Shown here: piece by piece, positions 17,141 through 24,719 of the stretch
Layout of the letters: every line of letters starts with the position of its first letter
How positions within the stretch are numbered: position 1 is the first letter of the stretch
Origin: Allomuricauda sp.
GTDB lineage: Bacteria; Bacteroidota; Bacteroidia; Flavobacteriales; Flavobacteriaceae
DNA length: 64,000 nucleotides
Reading direction: 5' to 3'
Assembly (NCBI GenBank): GCA_030148335.1
Contig: JASBTQ010000006.1
Location: forward strand, 99,248-163,247
Made by a program: the position numbers and the translations under genes
The notes under the pieces: model-generated
The model's database searches: none
What the model was told of the DNA's origin: nothing
The model's input: only the letters and a program-made list of their open reading frames with translations

Positions 17141-17669
17141 GGGTGTATAGCTTTAAGATACACGGAAAGATGCATCATGTTAAAGGAGAAACAGGGAGCT
17201 CCTGCTCCCTGTTTCTTTGAAAGACCTTTTTCAGTTTCCACCTCAAATCCTATCCTATGCCACTTTTTGCAAAATGGAGAGGAAAAGACATGTGCAGTAG
17301 CCGATCCAGACCTTTCTTGTCTATGGTCAACTAGGTTGGCCATAGACGTACATTGGTGTCGTTCTTGGGTAGGGAAAATAGATGGAAAGACACTGTTCGG
17401 GCTAACGAACCCCTATGTTCCAAACCCATGGGACACCTTATTCGGTAACTGAAAATTGCATTGGGGGCTTTTGGAGAAACCAGGGCATCATTATGCCCTG
17501 GTTTCACAGAAGTGGGTATCCTGCCCGATGTCACTTGACCTTGAAAGCTACTCACCCTTATCGCTAAAGGCTTTCACAACCCCAAGGGGCCACAACGGAT
17601 AGTTTTAGCCACTTCTGTTTTCCAATTGACCTGATGTTCAATGAACGTATTATAACCAATAATTTGATA
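17141..17669. other. Structured gene-free region with several hairpins; possible small RNA
   Basis: No convincing protein is coded here. Three long inverted repeats stand out: GAAACAGGGAG-CTCCTG-CTCCCTGTTTC (17189-17216), a 13-bp stem GTCTATGGTCAAC / GTTGGCCATAGAC with a 3-base loop (17319-17347), and GAAACCAGGGCAT / ATGCCCTGGTTTC (17476-17505). A regulator box with a good -7 element fires into the region from the right. A minus-strand small RNA of about 160-190 nt ending at the last hairpin is the simplest reading. Confidence 0.45.
17319..17347. repeat. 13-bp inverted repeat with 3-base loop
   Basis: The arms GTCTATGGTCAAC and GTTGGCCATAGAC pair over all 13 positions, with one G-U pair, around the loop TAG. 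It lies in the gene-free region upstream of the DUF302 gene and would form a very stable RNA hairpin or serve as a protein-binding palindrome. Confidence 0.6.
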
Positions 17670-17713
17670 CTAAATTAGGATGATGGATGGGGATTTGAAA
17701 TGATCTGGATCAC
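17670..17713 (-). promoter_or_regulatory. Orphan palindromic regulator box and -7 element facing the gene-free region
   Basis: Box ATGATCTGGATCAC (17700-17713) is followed on the minus strand by TAATTTAG (17677-17670), the same -7 sequence as at hsp20. The nearest minus-strand protein start is 520 bases away, so it may serve a small RNA or a long DUF302 leader. Confidence 0.65.
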
Positions 17714-17845
17714 CTAGGTTATTTTTTTACATTTTTTTGGTACTTGGATGATTGGGATCGGGCTGGATGTATGCATGGAAGACTTATTTGGTGGGTTTCC
17801 ATATCATTTTCAATGGTTTTGAAGAGCGGGAATATAAAAAGTAGG

Positions 17846-17889
17846 GTGATTGGGATCATTGTGCAAGGGGCTTACGGCCCCTAATTTTA
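17846..17889 (+). promoter_or_regulatory. Palindromic regulator box and -7 element, PepSY-like/dodecin promoter
   Basis: Box GTGATTGGGATCAT (17846-17859) is followed by TAATTTTA (17882-17889). The open frame from 17850 starts inside the box and cannot be the real start. Confidence 0.75.
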
Positions 17890-17963
17890 TAATCATAAAT
17901 GGGGCAGGTCCCTACATAAACCTACCCTTGAGTTTTGATCTATTAACAAAAACACTACAAATC

Positions 17964-18473
17964 ATGAAAAAACTCCTATTCAGTTTATTGGCATTGGGAT
18001 TTGCCATTCCGATGCAATCGCAGGACATCAAGACACAGGAATTGTCCGAGGTGGTCGTGTATGCGACCAATTACAAGTATTTGAACAGCATCGATACGGA
18101 GGAAGAAGCTTCGATACCCGTGGAAATGCTGCGAAGAAAAGTGGCCGCCTTTGATGTAAAGGGGTCCGAATTCTATCAGGACGACTATGATGTGTACAAC
18201 ATCAATTTCTTTATTCCGGAAGGTAAGATATTGGCCGCCTATGACAGGGATGGCAAGATCATCCGTACCGCGGAAAGGTTCAAGGACATCAATTTGCCCC
18301 TCCCCGTAAAAGAGGCCATTCTGGACCGATTCCCCGAATGGACCATTACCAAGGATATTTATTTGGTAAACTATCATGATGAAAAAGGAATCAAAAAAAG
18401 CTACAAGCTGAAATTGGAAAACGGGGATAAGATGGTACGGGTCAAGTTGGATGAAACTGGGAATTTCCTTTAG
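17964..18473 (+). CDS. Exported PepSY-like protein
   Basis: From the ATG at 17964 the protein has 169 residues with a signal peptide (LLFSLLALGFAIPMQSQD). The mature part has LSEVVVYATNYKYLN and, near the C-terminus, LPLPVKEAILDRFPEWTITKDIYLVNY, which matches the PepSY-like pattern of a helix followed by strands with charged DRFPxW. Homologues in flavobacteria are sometimes mislabelled as nicotinate-nucleotide adenylyltransferase; no nucleotide-binding motif is seen here. It probably acts in the periplasm. The dodecin gene follows after 48 bases. Confidence 0.7.
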   Translation: MKKLLFSLLALGFAIPMQSQDIKTQELSEVVVYATNYKYLNSIDTEEEASIPVEMLRRKVAAFDVKGSEFYQDDYDVYNINFFIPEGKILAAYDRDGKIIRTAERFKDINLPLPVKEAILDRFPEWTITKDIYLVNYHDEKGIKKSYKLKLENGDKMVRVKLDETGNFL

Positions 18474-18521
18474 AAAGAAAGCGCGTTGTCAACTAATTTC
18501 TAATCCATAAATTTTAAGGTC

Positions 18522-18728
18522 ATGTCAGTATTGAAAGTCATCGAAATCTTGGGGAACTCCACAGTAAGTTTTGAAGATGCCGTGAGGAACATCGTAAAGG
18601 AGGCATCAAAAACGGTAAGGAACATCAAATCCGTCTATGTAAAGGATATGCAGGTCTGTGTAAAGGATAACAAAATTTCCGAATACCGGGTCAATGCCAA
18701 AGTAACCTTTGGAATCGATGGGGATTGA
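18522..18728 (+). CDS. Dodecin family flavin-binding protein
   Basis: The 68-residue protein has the complete dodecin fold pattern: VLKVIEILGNSTVSFEDAV, then IVKEASKTVRNIKSVYVKDM, then YRVNAKVTFGID. Dodecins form hollow twelve-subunit shells that store and protect flavins, mainly riboflavin or FMN. Only the C-terminal strand differs slightly from common members. It is the last gene before a strong terminator. It adds to the flavin theme of the island (flavodoxin, FMN-binding lipoprotein, LOV kinase). Confidence 0.92.
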   Translation: MSVLKVIEILGNSTVSFEDAVRNIVKEASKTVRNIKSVYVKDMQVCVKDNKISEYRVNAKVTFGIDGD

Positions 18729-18754
18729 TTCCCTTGCAAATCCGGTTGTGTAAC

Positions 18755-18794
18755 ATGGCCTGGACGACGCGTTCGTTTTCAGGCCATTTTTTTT
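18755..18794 (+). terminator. Rho-independent terminator after dodecin gene
   Basis: The stem ATGGCCTG / CAGGCCAT encloses an 18-base loop region and is followed by eight T. It separates the dodecin operon from the methyltransferase operon. Confidence 0.85.
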
Positions 18795-18834
18795 GGACTG
18801 GCCCACATCCACATGGTGTTAAAATATGCCACGG

Positions 18835-18878
18835 TTGATCTGCATCATTGTGGACCAGGGATTCACCCGTTAACTTCC
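18835..18878 (+). promoter_or_regulatory. Palindromic regulator box and -7 element, methyltransferase/archease promoter
   Basis: Box TTGATCTGCATCAT (18835-18848) is followed by TAACTTCC (18871-18878). The reading from 18813 starts before the box and is excluded. Confidence 0.7.
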
Positions 18879-18896
18879 GTTGAAAAAGATGGAATC

Positions 18897-19532
18897 ATGG
18901 CAATGGAACTGTTTGATGAGCATGTGGCCGAATATGAACAATGGTACGACGACCACGCCGAGGTCTATCAGTCCGAGGTATTGGCCCTGCAGGAGCAATT
19001 TTTGGAGCTGCCCCAAAATATCAGGGGCATTGAGGTCGGTCTGGGCACAGGAAGGTTCTCCGAGCCCTTGGGGATCAAGGAAGGGATAGAACCCTCGCTT
19101 GAAATGGCAAAAAGGGCCTTTGATAGAGGGGTAGAGGTGATGAAGGGAAAGGCCGAACATCTTCCCTATGCCGCCATGCAGTTTGATTTTGTGCTCATGG
19201 TCACCATCTGTCACTTCAGGGATTTTAAAAAGGCCCTTTCCGAAGCCCACAGGGTGCTAAAGCCTAATGGGTTTGTCATTATAGGCTTTTTGGATAAAGA
19301 CCAAAGTATCGCAAAATCCTATATGGTCAAGCGCCATAAAAGCAACTTTTATAAAAACGCCAATTTTTATTCGGTAAATGAAGTGGAACAGTTGCTCAAA
19401 AATACAGGGTTCAAGGGCATAAAGTATAACCAGACCCTTTTTGGGGATCTTGGGGATATCAAGGAAGTACAAGTCCCAAAACCAGGGCATGGTATGGGAT
19501 CTTTTGTAACCGTAAAGGCCATAAAGGGATGA
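18897..19532 (+). CDS. Class I SAM-dependent methyltransferase
   Basis: From the ATG at 18897 the protein has 211 residues. The SAM-binding motif I is IEVGLGTGRFSEPLG (about residues 44-58), an acidic end of beta-2 lies in GIEPSLEMAK, and motif II/III is FDFVLMVTICHFRDFKKALSEAHRVLKPNGFVIIG. This is the Methyltransf_11 pattern of small-molecule methyltransferases such as UbiE-like enzymes. The substrate is unknown. The last base triplets overlap the archease start (ATGA), so the two genes are translationally coupled and may work together. A start at 18903 is equally possible. Confidence 0.88.
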   Translation: MAMELFDEHVAEYEQWYDDHAEVYQSEVLALQEQFLELPQNIRGIEVGLGTGRFSEPLGIKEGIEPSLEMAKRAFDRGVEVMKGKAEHLPYAAMQFDFVLMVTICHFRDFKKALSEAHRVLKPNGFVIIGFLDKDQSIAKSYMVKRHKSNFYKNANFYSVNEVEQLLKNTGFKGIKYNQTLFGDLGDIKEVQVPKPGHGMGSFVTVKAIKG

Positions 19533-19939
19533 TTGAATTGCTGAAACATACAGCTGATATTGAGATAAAGGTGCTGGCCCCTACACTTGCGGTGCTTTTT
19601 AAGGACAATCTCGGGATTATGAACGATGTCCTTAAAAAGGGGGGATGTGATGCTGTGGACCATTATGACTGTCTTATGGACCTTGAAGTCAATGCTGCGG
19701 ACACCACCATTCTCTTGGTCGATTTTTTATCGGAAATCCTCTCTCTTAGCTATGTTCAGAAGACCCTGTTCTGCAATGCCTATTTGTCCGAACTTTCAGA
19801 GCATAAGATCAGTGCCCGATTGTATGGAAAATGGATCGATGGCTTCGATGAGGAGATCAAAGCGGTCACCGCCCATGGGGCTTTTGCCGGAATGAACGGC
19901 AACGGCATGTGGGAAAGCCATATCATTTTTGACATTTAG
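19529..19939 (+). CDS. Archease
   Basis: The 136-residue protein matches archease from end to end: LLKHTADIEIKVLAPTLAVLF (His7 and Asp10 near the start), the central TTILLVDFLSEILSLSYVQ, and EIKAVTAHG with the C-terminal ESHIIFDI including the conserved terminal Asp. Archease activates the RNA ligase RtcB by promoting its guanylylation. No rtcB gene is in this window, and the partner here is a methyltransferase, so the role may differ. An archease-family member is also part of the mycobacterial dormancy set, as far as I recall (Rv2630). Confidence 0.88.
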   Translation: MIELLKHTADIEIKVLAPTLAVLFKDNLGIMNDVLKKGGCDAVDHYDCLMDLEVNAADTTILLVDFLSEILSLSYVQKTLFCNAYLSELSEHKISARLYGKWIDGFDEEIKAVTAHGAFAGMNGNGMWESHIIFDI

Positions 19940-20025
19940 ACGAAAAAAATGGGAGGGGTATCCTGTTAGGATTTCATACCAATTTGGTAATATAGCAACA
20001 CCCTTTGGAAAGGGTATGGCCGTGC

Positions 20026-20661
20026 TCATGGGTTGACCAACCGATTTGCTCCCTCAAATAGCTGGATGGCCTCAGCTTCGGATACCTGATCAAATTCTTC
20101 ATAGAACTGTCCCACGGCCCGAAAATTATAAGGGGTCTCCAAGCAGATGACCTCGTTGATGAATTCGGAAGCTTCCAAATTCTGTACTGCTCCGTGTGGG
20201 GCCACGGGAATGGCCACGATGGTTTTTTTGGGGTGCTGTGCATGGACCAGTTGTGCGGTCACCTTTAGGGTATTTCCTGTGGCCACCCCATCATCCACTA
20301 TGATGATGGTCTTGTTCTTTAAGGGAACAGGGGGCCTGTCCTTATAGTATTGGCCATACCTTTGACGGAGTATGTTACGGATACGCTCGGTTTCTTCGAC
20401 AATATACTTTTTCGGGATTCCTATGTCGTCCTTGAGGACGCTGTTTTCCAAACTGACCGCTCCTATGGCATATTCCTTATTGAAAGGGTGGCCTATTTTC
20501 TTTGAAAGGGCCACATCCAAAGGGGCCTTCAAGGCCTTGGCGATGATGGCGCCCAATGGAAGCCCCCCCTTGGGTATGGCAAGGACCACCACATTTTCGT
20601 CTTTGAATTGCTTGAGCCGATCTGCCAATTGCAGTGCGGCATCTGTTCTATCCTTAAACAT
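20026..20661 (-). CDS. Phosphoribosyltransferase family protein
   Basis: From the ATG at 20661 (MFKDRTDAALQLADRL) the protein has 211 residues. It has the type I phosphoribosyltransferase PRPP loop IIIVDDGVATGNTL (residues about 116-129), VVVLAIPKGGLPLG with the conserved PKGG, and the flexible hood region between them. This subfamily occurs with erythromycin-esterase-like proteins in dormancy loci; the true substrate is unknown. The gene overlaps the end of the hydrolase gene upstream by 8 bases, so both are one minus-strand operon under the 21447 box. Confidence 0.9.
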   Translation of the reverse strand: MFKDRTDAALQLADRLKQFKDENVVVLAIPKGGLPLGAIIAKALKAPLDVALSKKIGHPFNKEYAIGAVSLENSVLKDDIGIPKKYIVEETERIRNILRQRYGQYYKDRPPVPLKNKTIIIVDDGVATGNTLKVTAQLVHAQHPKKTIVAIPVAPHGAVQNLEASEFINEVICLETPYNFRAVGQFYEEFDQVSEAEAIQLFEGANRLVNP

Positions 20662-21382
20662 TTTTTCGTGATTTTTCCAACCATTTGAGGAACCAATTAG
20701 CGGAAATCTCGGCAACTTCCCTCAACTTGCCGGGTTCCTCGAACAGGTGTCCGGCATTGGGGATGATGTCCAGTTCCTTTATACATGCCAATGCATCATA
20801 GGCTTTTTGGTTCAGTTTGATGACATCGGTGTCCCAAGAACCTACGATCAAAAGGGTCGGGGCCTTGACCCGATCAAGTTCGTTTAGGGCAAGGTCAGGC
20901 CTCCCGCCCCTGGAAACCACCGCTTTGATCCCGCTCCCTAAAAAGGCAGCGGCCCTAAGGGCCGAAGCAGCACCCGTGCTGGCACCAAAATACCCAATGG
21001 GCAATTCTTGGGCCAACTTTTGCCTTTGTATCCATTGGGTCGTTTCGATAAGCCTCTGGGTGAGTTTATCCATATCGAATCGATTTTCATATATCCGGTC
21101 TTCCATTTCCGTCAATAGGTCGAACAGCAAAGTGGCCATCCCCATTTGTTGTAATGTGTTGGCAACATAGTTGTTGCGGGGACTCTTGCGGCTACTGCCA
21201 CTTCCATGGGAGAAAATGACAAGACCAGTGGCATTTGAAGGTATTTTCAGGGAACCCTCCAAAACAACATCTTTAAGCGCAATGTGCACCAAGGTATCCT
21301 GTTCGTCCAGTATCATCCTATTTGAATTTATCTTGTTGCTCTGTCGATTGGCTAGGACACTGTGCCCCAAAACCAGAATCAT
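20654..21382 (-). CDS. Alpha/beta hydrolase (dienelactone-hydrolase-like)
   Basis: This protein of up to 242 residues has an alpha/beta-hydrolase fold: oxyanion region LVIFSHGSGSSRKSPRN, nucleophile elbow GYFGASTGAASAL (Ser within G-x-S-x-G), acid after PTLLIVGSWDTDVI, and catalytic His in IPNAGHLFEEPG. Such hydrolases are fused or adjacent to phosphoribosyltransferase domains in several bacteria, which supports a joint role with the next gene. The start could also be the ATG at 21316 (MILDEQDTLVH), which gives a more typical N-terminus; the predicted transcript start near 21410 allows both. Confidence 0.85.
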   Translation of the reverse strand: MILVLGHSVLANRQSNKINSNRMILDEQDTLVHIALKDVVLEGSLKIPSNATGLVIFSHGSGSSRKSPRNNYVANTLQQMGMATLLFDLLTEMEDRIYENRFDMDKLTQRLIETTQWIQRQKLAQELPIGYFGASTGAASALRAAAFLGSGIKAVVSRGGRPDLALNELDRVKAPTLLIVGSWDTDVIKLNQKAYDALACIKELDIIPNAGHLFEEPGKLREVAEISANWFLKWLEKSRKNV

Positions 21383-21416
21383 CGGATGTTGATTTTTTCC
21401 ATCGTTATATGGACCA

Positions 21417-21460
21417 TGAAATTAGGCGAAGGACAATACCTGGCCAATGATGGTCGTCAC
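21417..21460 (-). promoter_or_regulatory. Palindromic regulator box and -7 element, hydrolase/phosphoribosyltransferase promoter
   Basis: Box ATGATGGTCGTCAC (21447-21460) is followed on the minus strand by TAATTTCA (21424-21417). It is back to back with the box at 21480 that serves the plus strand. Confidence 0.68.
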
Positions 21461-21479
21461 CGATCTAAGGGCTTTCCCG

Positions 21480-21524
21480 ATGATCAAGATCATTTCAGGG
21501 AGATATCCCGCCCATTACCTTTAT
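21480..21524 (+). promoter_or_regulatory. Palindromic regulator box and -7 element, small-ORF operon promoter
   Basis: Box ATGATCAAGATCAT (21480-21493), a perfect palindrome, is followed by TACCTTTA (21517-21524), one base further than usual. Confidence 0.75.
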
Positions 21525-21545
21525 GCGAAGAACATTCTTAAAGTC

Positions 21546-21653
21546 ATGGAGCAACAAAATTGGTTGTTGGACATCGATGGGAGTCCCAATAATGGACAAT
21601 CAACGCATATCAAGAAAAGTGTAGCACCATCAACTATCGGACTGAACCTATGA
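21546..21653 (+). CDS. Short hypothetical protein, first gene of box-controlled operon
   Basis: The predicted transcript start near 21530 leaves the ATG at 21546 as the first start, giving 35 residues (MEQQNWLLDIDGSPNNGQST...). No domain is known. Support comes from its position straight after the promoter and from the ATGA overlap with the next gene, which suggests translational coupling. It may be a real peptide or only a coupling leader. Confidence 0.5.
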   Translation: MEQQNWLLDIDGSPNNGQSTHIKKSVAPSTIGLNL

Positions 21654-21895
21654 AAGAACTGAATTCCATCCTGGGAAAGATCATGGAATTGACCAATACC
21701 ATGGAAACGGAACATCCCGAGTTGTACCAATTTCTGGACGAGGATCCCCTGACCCTTCCATTGAGCCCACGTCCCGAGGTAAACAAAGAGACGCTTGAGG
21801 ATTACCTGCAAAGTTTACAACAACTTTTGGAGCATCATCTGGAAACCCACATCAATGGAAAGGGACCGGTCCAAAGGAGGCACATTGAACCTTAG
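21650..21895 (+). CDS. Hypothetical small acidic protein
   Basis: This 81-residue protein is helical: KELNSILGKIMELTNTMETEHPELYQFLDE (in part; residues 2-31), then a proline-rich link LTLPLSPRPEVN, then a second helix EDYLQSLQQLLEHHLETH. I do not recognise the family. The second half looks like short DUFs that read ETLxDYLxSLxxLL in stress loci. It is coupled to the 35-residue ORF and precedes the flavodoxin-like gene by 137 bases. Confidence 0.65.
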   Translation: MKELNSILGKIMELTNTMETEHPELYQFLDEDPLTLPLSPRPEVNKETLEDYLQSLQQLLEHHLETHINGKGPVQRRHIEP

Positions 21896-22032
21896 AAGGG
21901 TAAGTTTGGCTTCCCATGAAGGTATGGGCCAAGGAAGCCGAAAGACAGGAATCCGAATGGTCGACAATGGATAATGTGGATTTGGACAGAATTCCGATCA
22001 AGGATCGAAACAAAAACTGAAAACTTGAAAAT

Positions 22033-22554
22033 ATGAGAACAAAATGGTATAAAGTAGTGGCTTGGATATTCATTGCCGTTGTGGTATTGTTTTTCTTGTT
22101 TGCCCTTTGGTACAAGTATAGGTATTCCATGGAACCCGTGGAGCCACATACCATAAACTCCGAAACATTTGACAAAAAACTCTTGATCGCCGCACAGGGC
22201 AGCACTTTCAAGGATGCTTTGGTGAAAAATGTCATCGATCATTATAAAAATGATTCTGTGTTCATTAAGGTCATCGATGTTGCCGACCTATCCAATGTAA
22301 ACGATTCAGATTACAACGCCCTTTTGCTCTTGCACACATGGGAATATGGAAGGCCGCCCGAGTCGGTGGAAACATTCATAAAGGAACATAATGCCCATAT
22401 CGACAAGATTGTAGTGGTCACAACTTCTGGGGAAGGCAGTAACCGTATGGAAGGGATTGATGGATTGGCTGGGGAGTCCATTATCGCAAATATGCCCAGA
22501 TATACGGATTGGGTCATCATGAAGCTGGATTTGTTGTTATCCCAACGGAAATAA
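22033..22554 (+). CDS. Membrane-anchored flavodoxin-like protein
   Basis: The 173-residue protein has one N-terminal transmembrane helix (residues about 8-27) and then a flavodoxin-like alpha/beta domain. The usual FMN loop T/SxTGxT is altered to AAQGSTFKDALVKNV. YNALLLLHTWEYGRPPESVETFI and VVVTTSGEGSN keep the fold pattern. FMN binding is therefore uncertain. It is followed two bases later by the CDP-alcohol phosphatidyltransferase gene, so they form an operon. The anchored domain may face the cytoplasm or the periplasm; this cannot be decided from sequence alone. Confidence 0.65.
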   Translation: MRTKWYKVVAWIFIAVVVLFFLFALWYKYRYSMEPVEPHTINSETFDKKLLIAAQGSTFKDALVKNVIDHYKNDSVFIKVIDVADLSNVNDSDYNALLLLHTWEYGRPPESVETFIKEHNAHIDKIVVVTTSGEGSNRMEGIDGLAGESIIANMPRYTDWVIMKLDLLLSQRK

Positions 22555-22556
22555 CC

Positions 22557-23147
22557 ATGTATAGTTTAAAAAAACTAAATATTGCCGATTGGTTCTCCTT
22601 TTATCGAATGGTGGCAGCGCCTTTTTTGCTGGTGATGATCTGGTTGGAGGAGAGGTGGGTGTTCACCTGGTTTTTGCTTTTTAGTTTTATGAGCGATGCC
22701 ATTGATGGATTCCTTGCCAGAAAACTCAAGATCAGCAGTGCTCGCGGGTCACAATTGGACTCTCTTGGGGACCAGATAACCCTTGTCATTGGGGTGATAG
22801 GACTTTGGGTATTTGAAAAAACATTCATTCAGGAAAACTTGGTGCTCATTGTCTTGGCCTTCATACCCTATTTCGCACAACTGCTCATTGCGTTCAAAAA
22901 GTATGGTAGGGCAACTGCATTTCATACCTATTTGGCCAAAATATCCGCAATGGTACAGTCGGTTTTTATCATCTGGACTCTTTTTTTTGGACCCGTGGAT
23001 GGGTTGTTCCACACGATGATAGTCATCGGAATTTTGGAAACCTTGGAAGAAATCACCCTTATTTTCATGTACAAGCGATGGGTCAGTGATGTAAAAGGGA
23101 TCTATTGGGCCCTAAAGGACACGGAAAGAAAGAACACCAAAAACTAA
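22557..23147 (+). CDS. CDP-alcohol phosphatidyltransferase family protein
   Basis: From the ATG at 22557 the protein has 196 residues and about five or six transmembrane helices. The family motif D-x2-D-G-x2-A-R-x8-G-x3-D-x3-D is complete: DAIDGFLAR, then ARGSQLDSLGDQ (about residues 46-72). These enzymes transfer a phosphatidyl group from CDP-diacylglycerol to an alcohol such as glycerol phosphate or serine. The acceptor here cannot be told. It ends the plus-strand operon controlled by the 21480 box and adds to membrane-lipid remodelling in the island. Confidence 0.88.
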   Translation: MYSLKKLNIADWFSFYRMVAAPFLLVMIWLEERWVFTWFLLFSFMSDAIDGFLARKLKISSARGSQLDSLGDQITLVIGVIGLWVFEKTFIQENLVLIVLAFIPYFAQLLIAFKKYGRATAFHTYLAKISAMVQSVFIIWTLFFGPVDGLFHTMIVIGILETLEEITLIFMYKRWVSDVKGIYWALKDTERKNTKN

Positions 23148-23207
23148 AAGGGAGTATTGTTATGGTAGTTATGGTCATCGGAAATAGCCGTGGGCAAAAA
23201 AGGGTAA

Positions 23208-23251
23208 ATGATTTGTGTCATTGCATCCCTTGGGCACAAGGCATAGATTTG
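23208..23251 (+). promoter_or_regulatory. Palindromic regulator box and -7 element, small Cys-protein/ADH promoter
   Basis: Box ATGATTTGTGTCAT (23208-23221) is followed by the exact -7 element TAGATTTG (23244-23251). The small gene starts 30 bases later. Confidence 0.82.
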
Positions 23252-23280
23252 GATTGCCAAACCATTAAATTTCCAATACG

Positions 23281-23436
23281 ATGAAACTCAACAAAGCTTG
23301 GCACCTTAGTCATAAAATGCCCGCGAATGCCACTTTGGATCAACGGATCGAGTGGCATTTGGACCATCAGAAAAATTGTGGATGCAGGGATATTCCAGAG
23401 AAACTGAAGTTGGAAATAATGAAAAGGGGCCTGTGA
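23281..23436 (+). CDS. Small His/Cys-rich conserved protein
   Basis: The 51-residue protein starts MKLNKAWHLSHKMPANATLD. It has four His residues and a CGC pair (WHLDHQKNCGCRDIPEKL), a plausible metal site formed by His and two Cys. The pattern HxxHxMPxNA..QRxxWHxxHxxxCGCRxxP looks like a conserved small family, although I cannot give a name. It lies straight behind an exact promoter and 21 bases before the alcohol dehydrogenase gene, so both are likely one operon. Function unknown. Confidence 0.75.
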   Translation: MKLNKAWHLSHKMPANATLDQRIEWHLDHQKNCGCRDIPEKLKLEIMKRGL

Positions 23437-23457
23437 ACCATATCCAAGTATGATACA

Positions 23458-24486
23458 ATGAGAGCAATGGTCCTCCATCGAACCGTTTCATTAAATGAAA
23501 ACCGAAACCCTTTGGAGCTGACAGATGTTGCGATTCCCGAACCAAAGCCTGGCGAAATTCAGGTAAGGGTGTCGGTCTGTGGGGTCTGTCACACCGAGAT
23601 CGATCAGATCGAGGGACGGATAACGAACATGAAGCTACCCGTGATTCCTGGGCATCAAGTGGTTGGTACCGTGGCACGATTGGGAGAAGGGACCACAAGG
23701 TTCAACATTGGTGACAGAGTGGGAGTGGCTTGGATATTTTCCTCCTGTGGCCACTGTAAGTTCTGCCTTAGGGGAAGAGAGAACCTATGCCATGAATTCA
23801 AGGCCACAGGAATGGATGTCAATGGGGGATATGCAGAGTACATGGTCGTGCCTGAAGAGTTTGCCCATCCTATCCCCGGATTTTTTACCGATGTGGAGGT
23901 CGCTCCCTTGCTATGTGCCGGTGCCATCGGTTACCGTTCCTTGCGATTGGCCGGCATTACAGACGGTGATCGGCTGGGGCTAACTGGTTTTGGTGCCTCT
24001 GCACATCTGGTACTAAAGCTGGTACGTTACCTATATCCAAAAATAGAAGTGTGGGTGTTCGCCAGGGAAGAAAAAGAACGCAGGTTTGCCTTGGGACTGG
24101 GAGCCGTTTGGGCAGGGGACACCAGTGAAGGAGCTCCCAAAAAAATGGACGCCATCATCGATACCACCCCCGTTTGGAAACCCGTTGTGGAGGCCCTTGG
24201 AAACCTTGAAAGGGGAGGGAGGCTGATCATCAATGCCATTAGAAAGGAAAACAGGGACCAGGAATACCTCCAAAGGTTATCCTATCATGACCATCTCTGG
24301 ATGGAAAAAGAGATCAAATCGGTGGCCAACATTACCAGAAAGGATGTTTTGGAGTTTTTGGACCTTGCGGCAAAAGCCCAGATCAAGCCGGAAGTCCAGA
24401 CGTTTTACCTGGAGGATGCCAACAGGGCCCTACTGGAAATAAAGGAAAAACATATCAAGGGGGCCAAGGTCCTGAAAATAATTTGA
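23458..24486 (+). CDS. Zinc-dependent alcohol dehydrogenase family protein
   Basis: The 342-residue medium-chain dehydrogenase has catalytic zinc ligands in VCGVCHTEID (Cys44 with His65 of PGHQVVG) and a four-cysteine structural zinc site Cys97, Cys100, Cys103 and Cys111. The cofactor-binding domain has GLTGFGASAHLVLKL instead of the classic GxGxxG. It is of the type that makes or removes simple alcohols or aldehydes, useful for reoxidising NADH without oxygen. Substrate and coenzyme preference are not decided. It shares a promoter with the small Cys-rich protein upstream. Confidence 0.9.
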   Translation: MRAMVLHRTVSLNENRNPLELTDVAIPEPKPGEIQVRVSVCGVCHTEIDQIEGRITNMKLPVIPGHQVVGTVARLGEGTTRFNIGDRVGVAWIFSSCGHCKFCLRGRENLCHEFKATGMDVNGGYAEYMVVPEEFAHPIPGFFTDVEVAPLLCAGAIGYRSLRLAGITDGDRLGLTGFGASAHLVLKLVRYLYPKIEVWVFAREEKERRFALGLGAVWAGDTSEGAPKKMDAIIDTTPVWKPVVEALGNLERGGRLIINAIRKENRDQEYLQRLSYHDHLWMEKEIKSVANITRKDVLEFLDLAAKAQIKPEVQTFYLEDANRALLEIKEKHIKGAKVLKII

Positions 24487-24629
24487 AGTGTTGTTAACCC
24501 AGGGGTTCGCATTTAGTGAAAAGGGCAGGAAGCTAATATGGACTCCCTTTCATGATCATGTTTCATCCCTTGTTTCACGCGATGGGACCAAGGATGATTT
24601 CCCGGTCATGGTAAACTTTTCCCCAAGGA

Positions 24630-24673
24630 ATGATCGAGATCATTTCCATTACCTGGCTGCTGTCATACATTAC
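24630..24673 (+). promoter_or_regulatory. Palindromic regulator box and -7 element, DUF4136-like lipoprotein promoter
   Basis: Box ATGATCGAGATCAT (24630-24643), a perfect palindrome, is followed by TACATTAC (24666-24673). Confidence 0.72.
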
Positions 24674-24719
24674 ATTGATATAAATTCTTGAAACAAAACC
24701 TTTTATAAATGGAATCGTT

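Noticed and set aside
16697..17452. 251-residue open frame on the plus strand
   Set aside because: It is antisense to the DUF302 gene and runs through three hairpins; no domain and no promoter.
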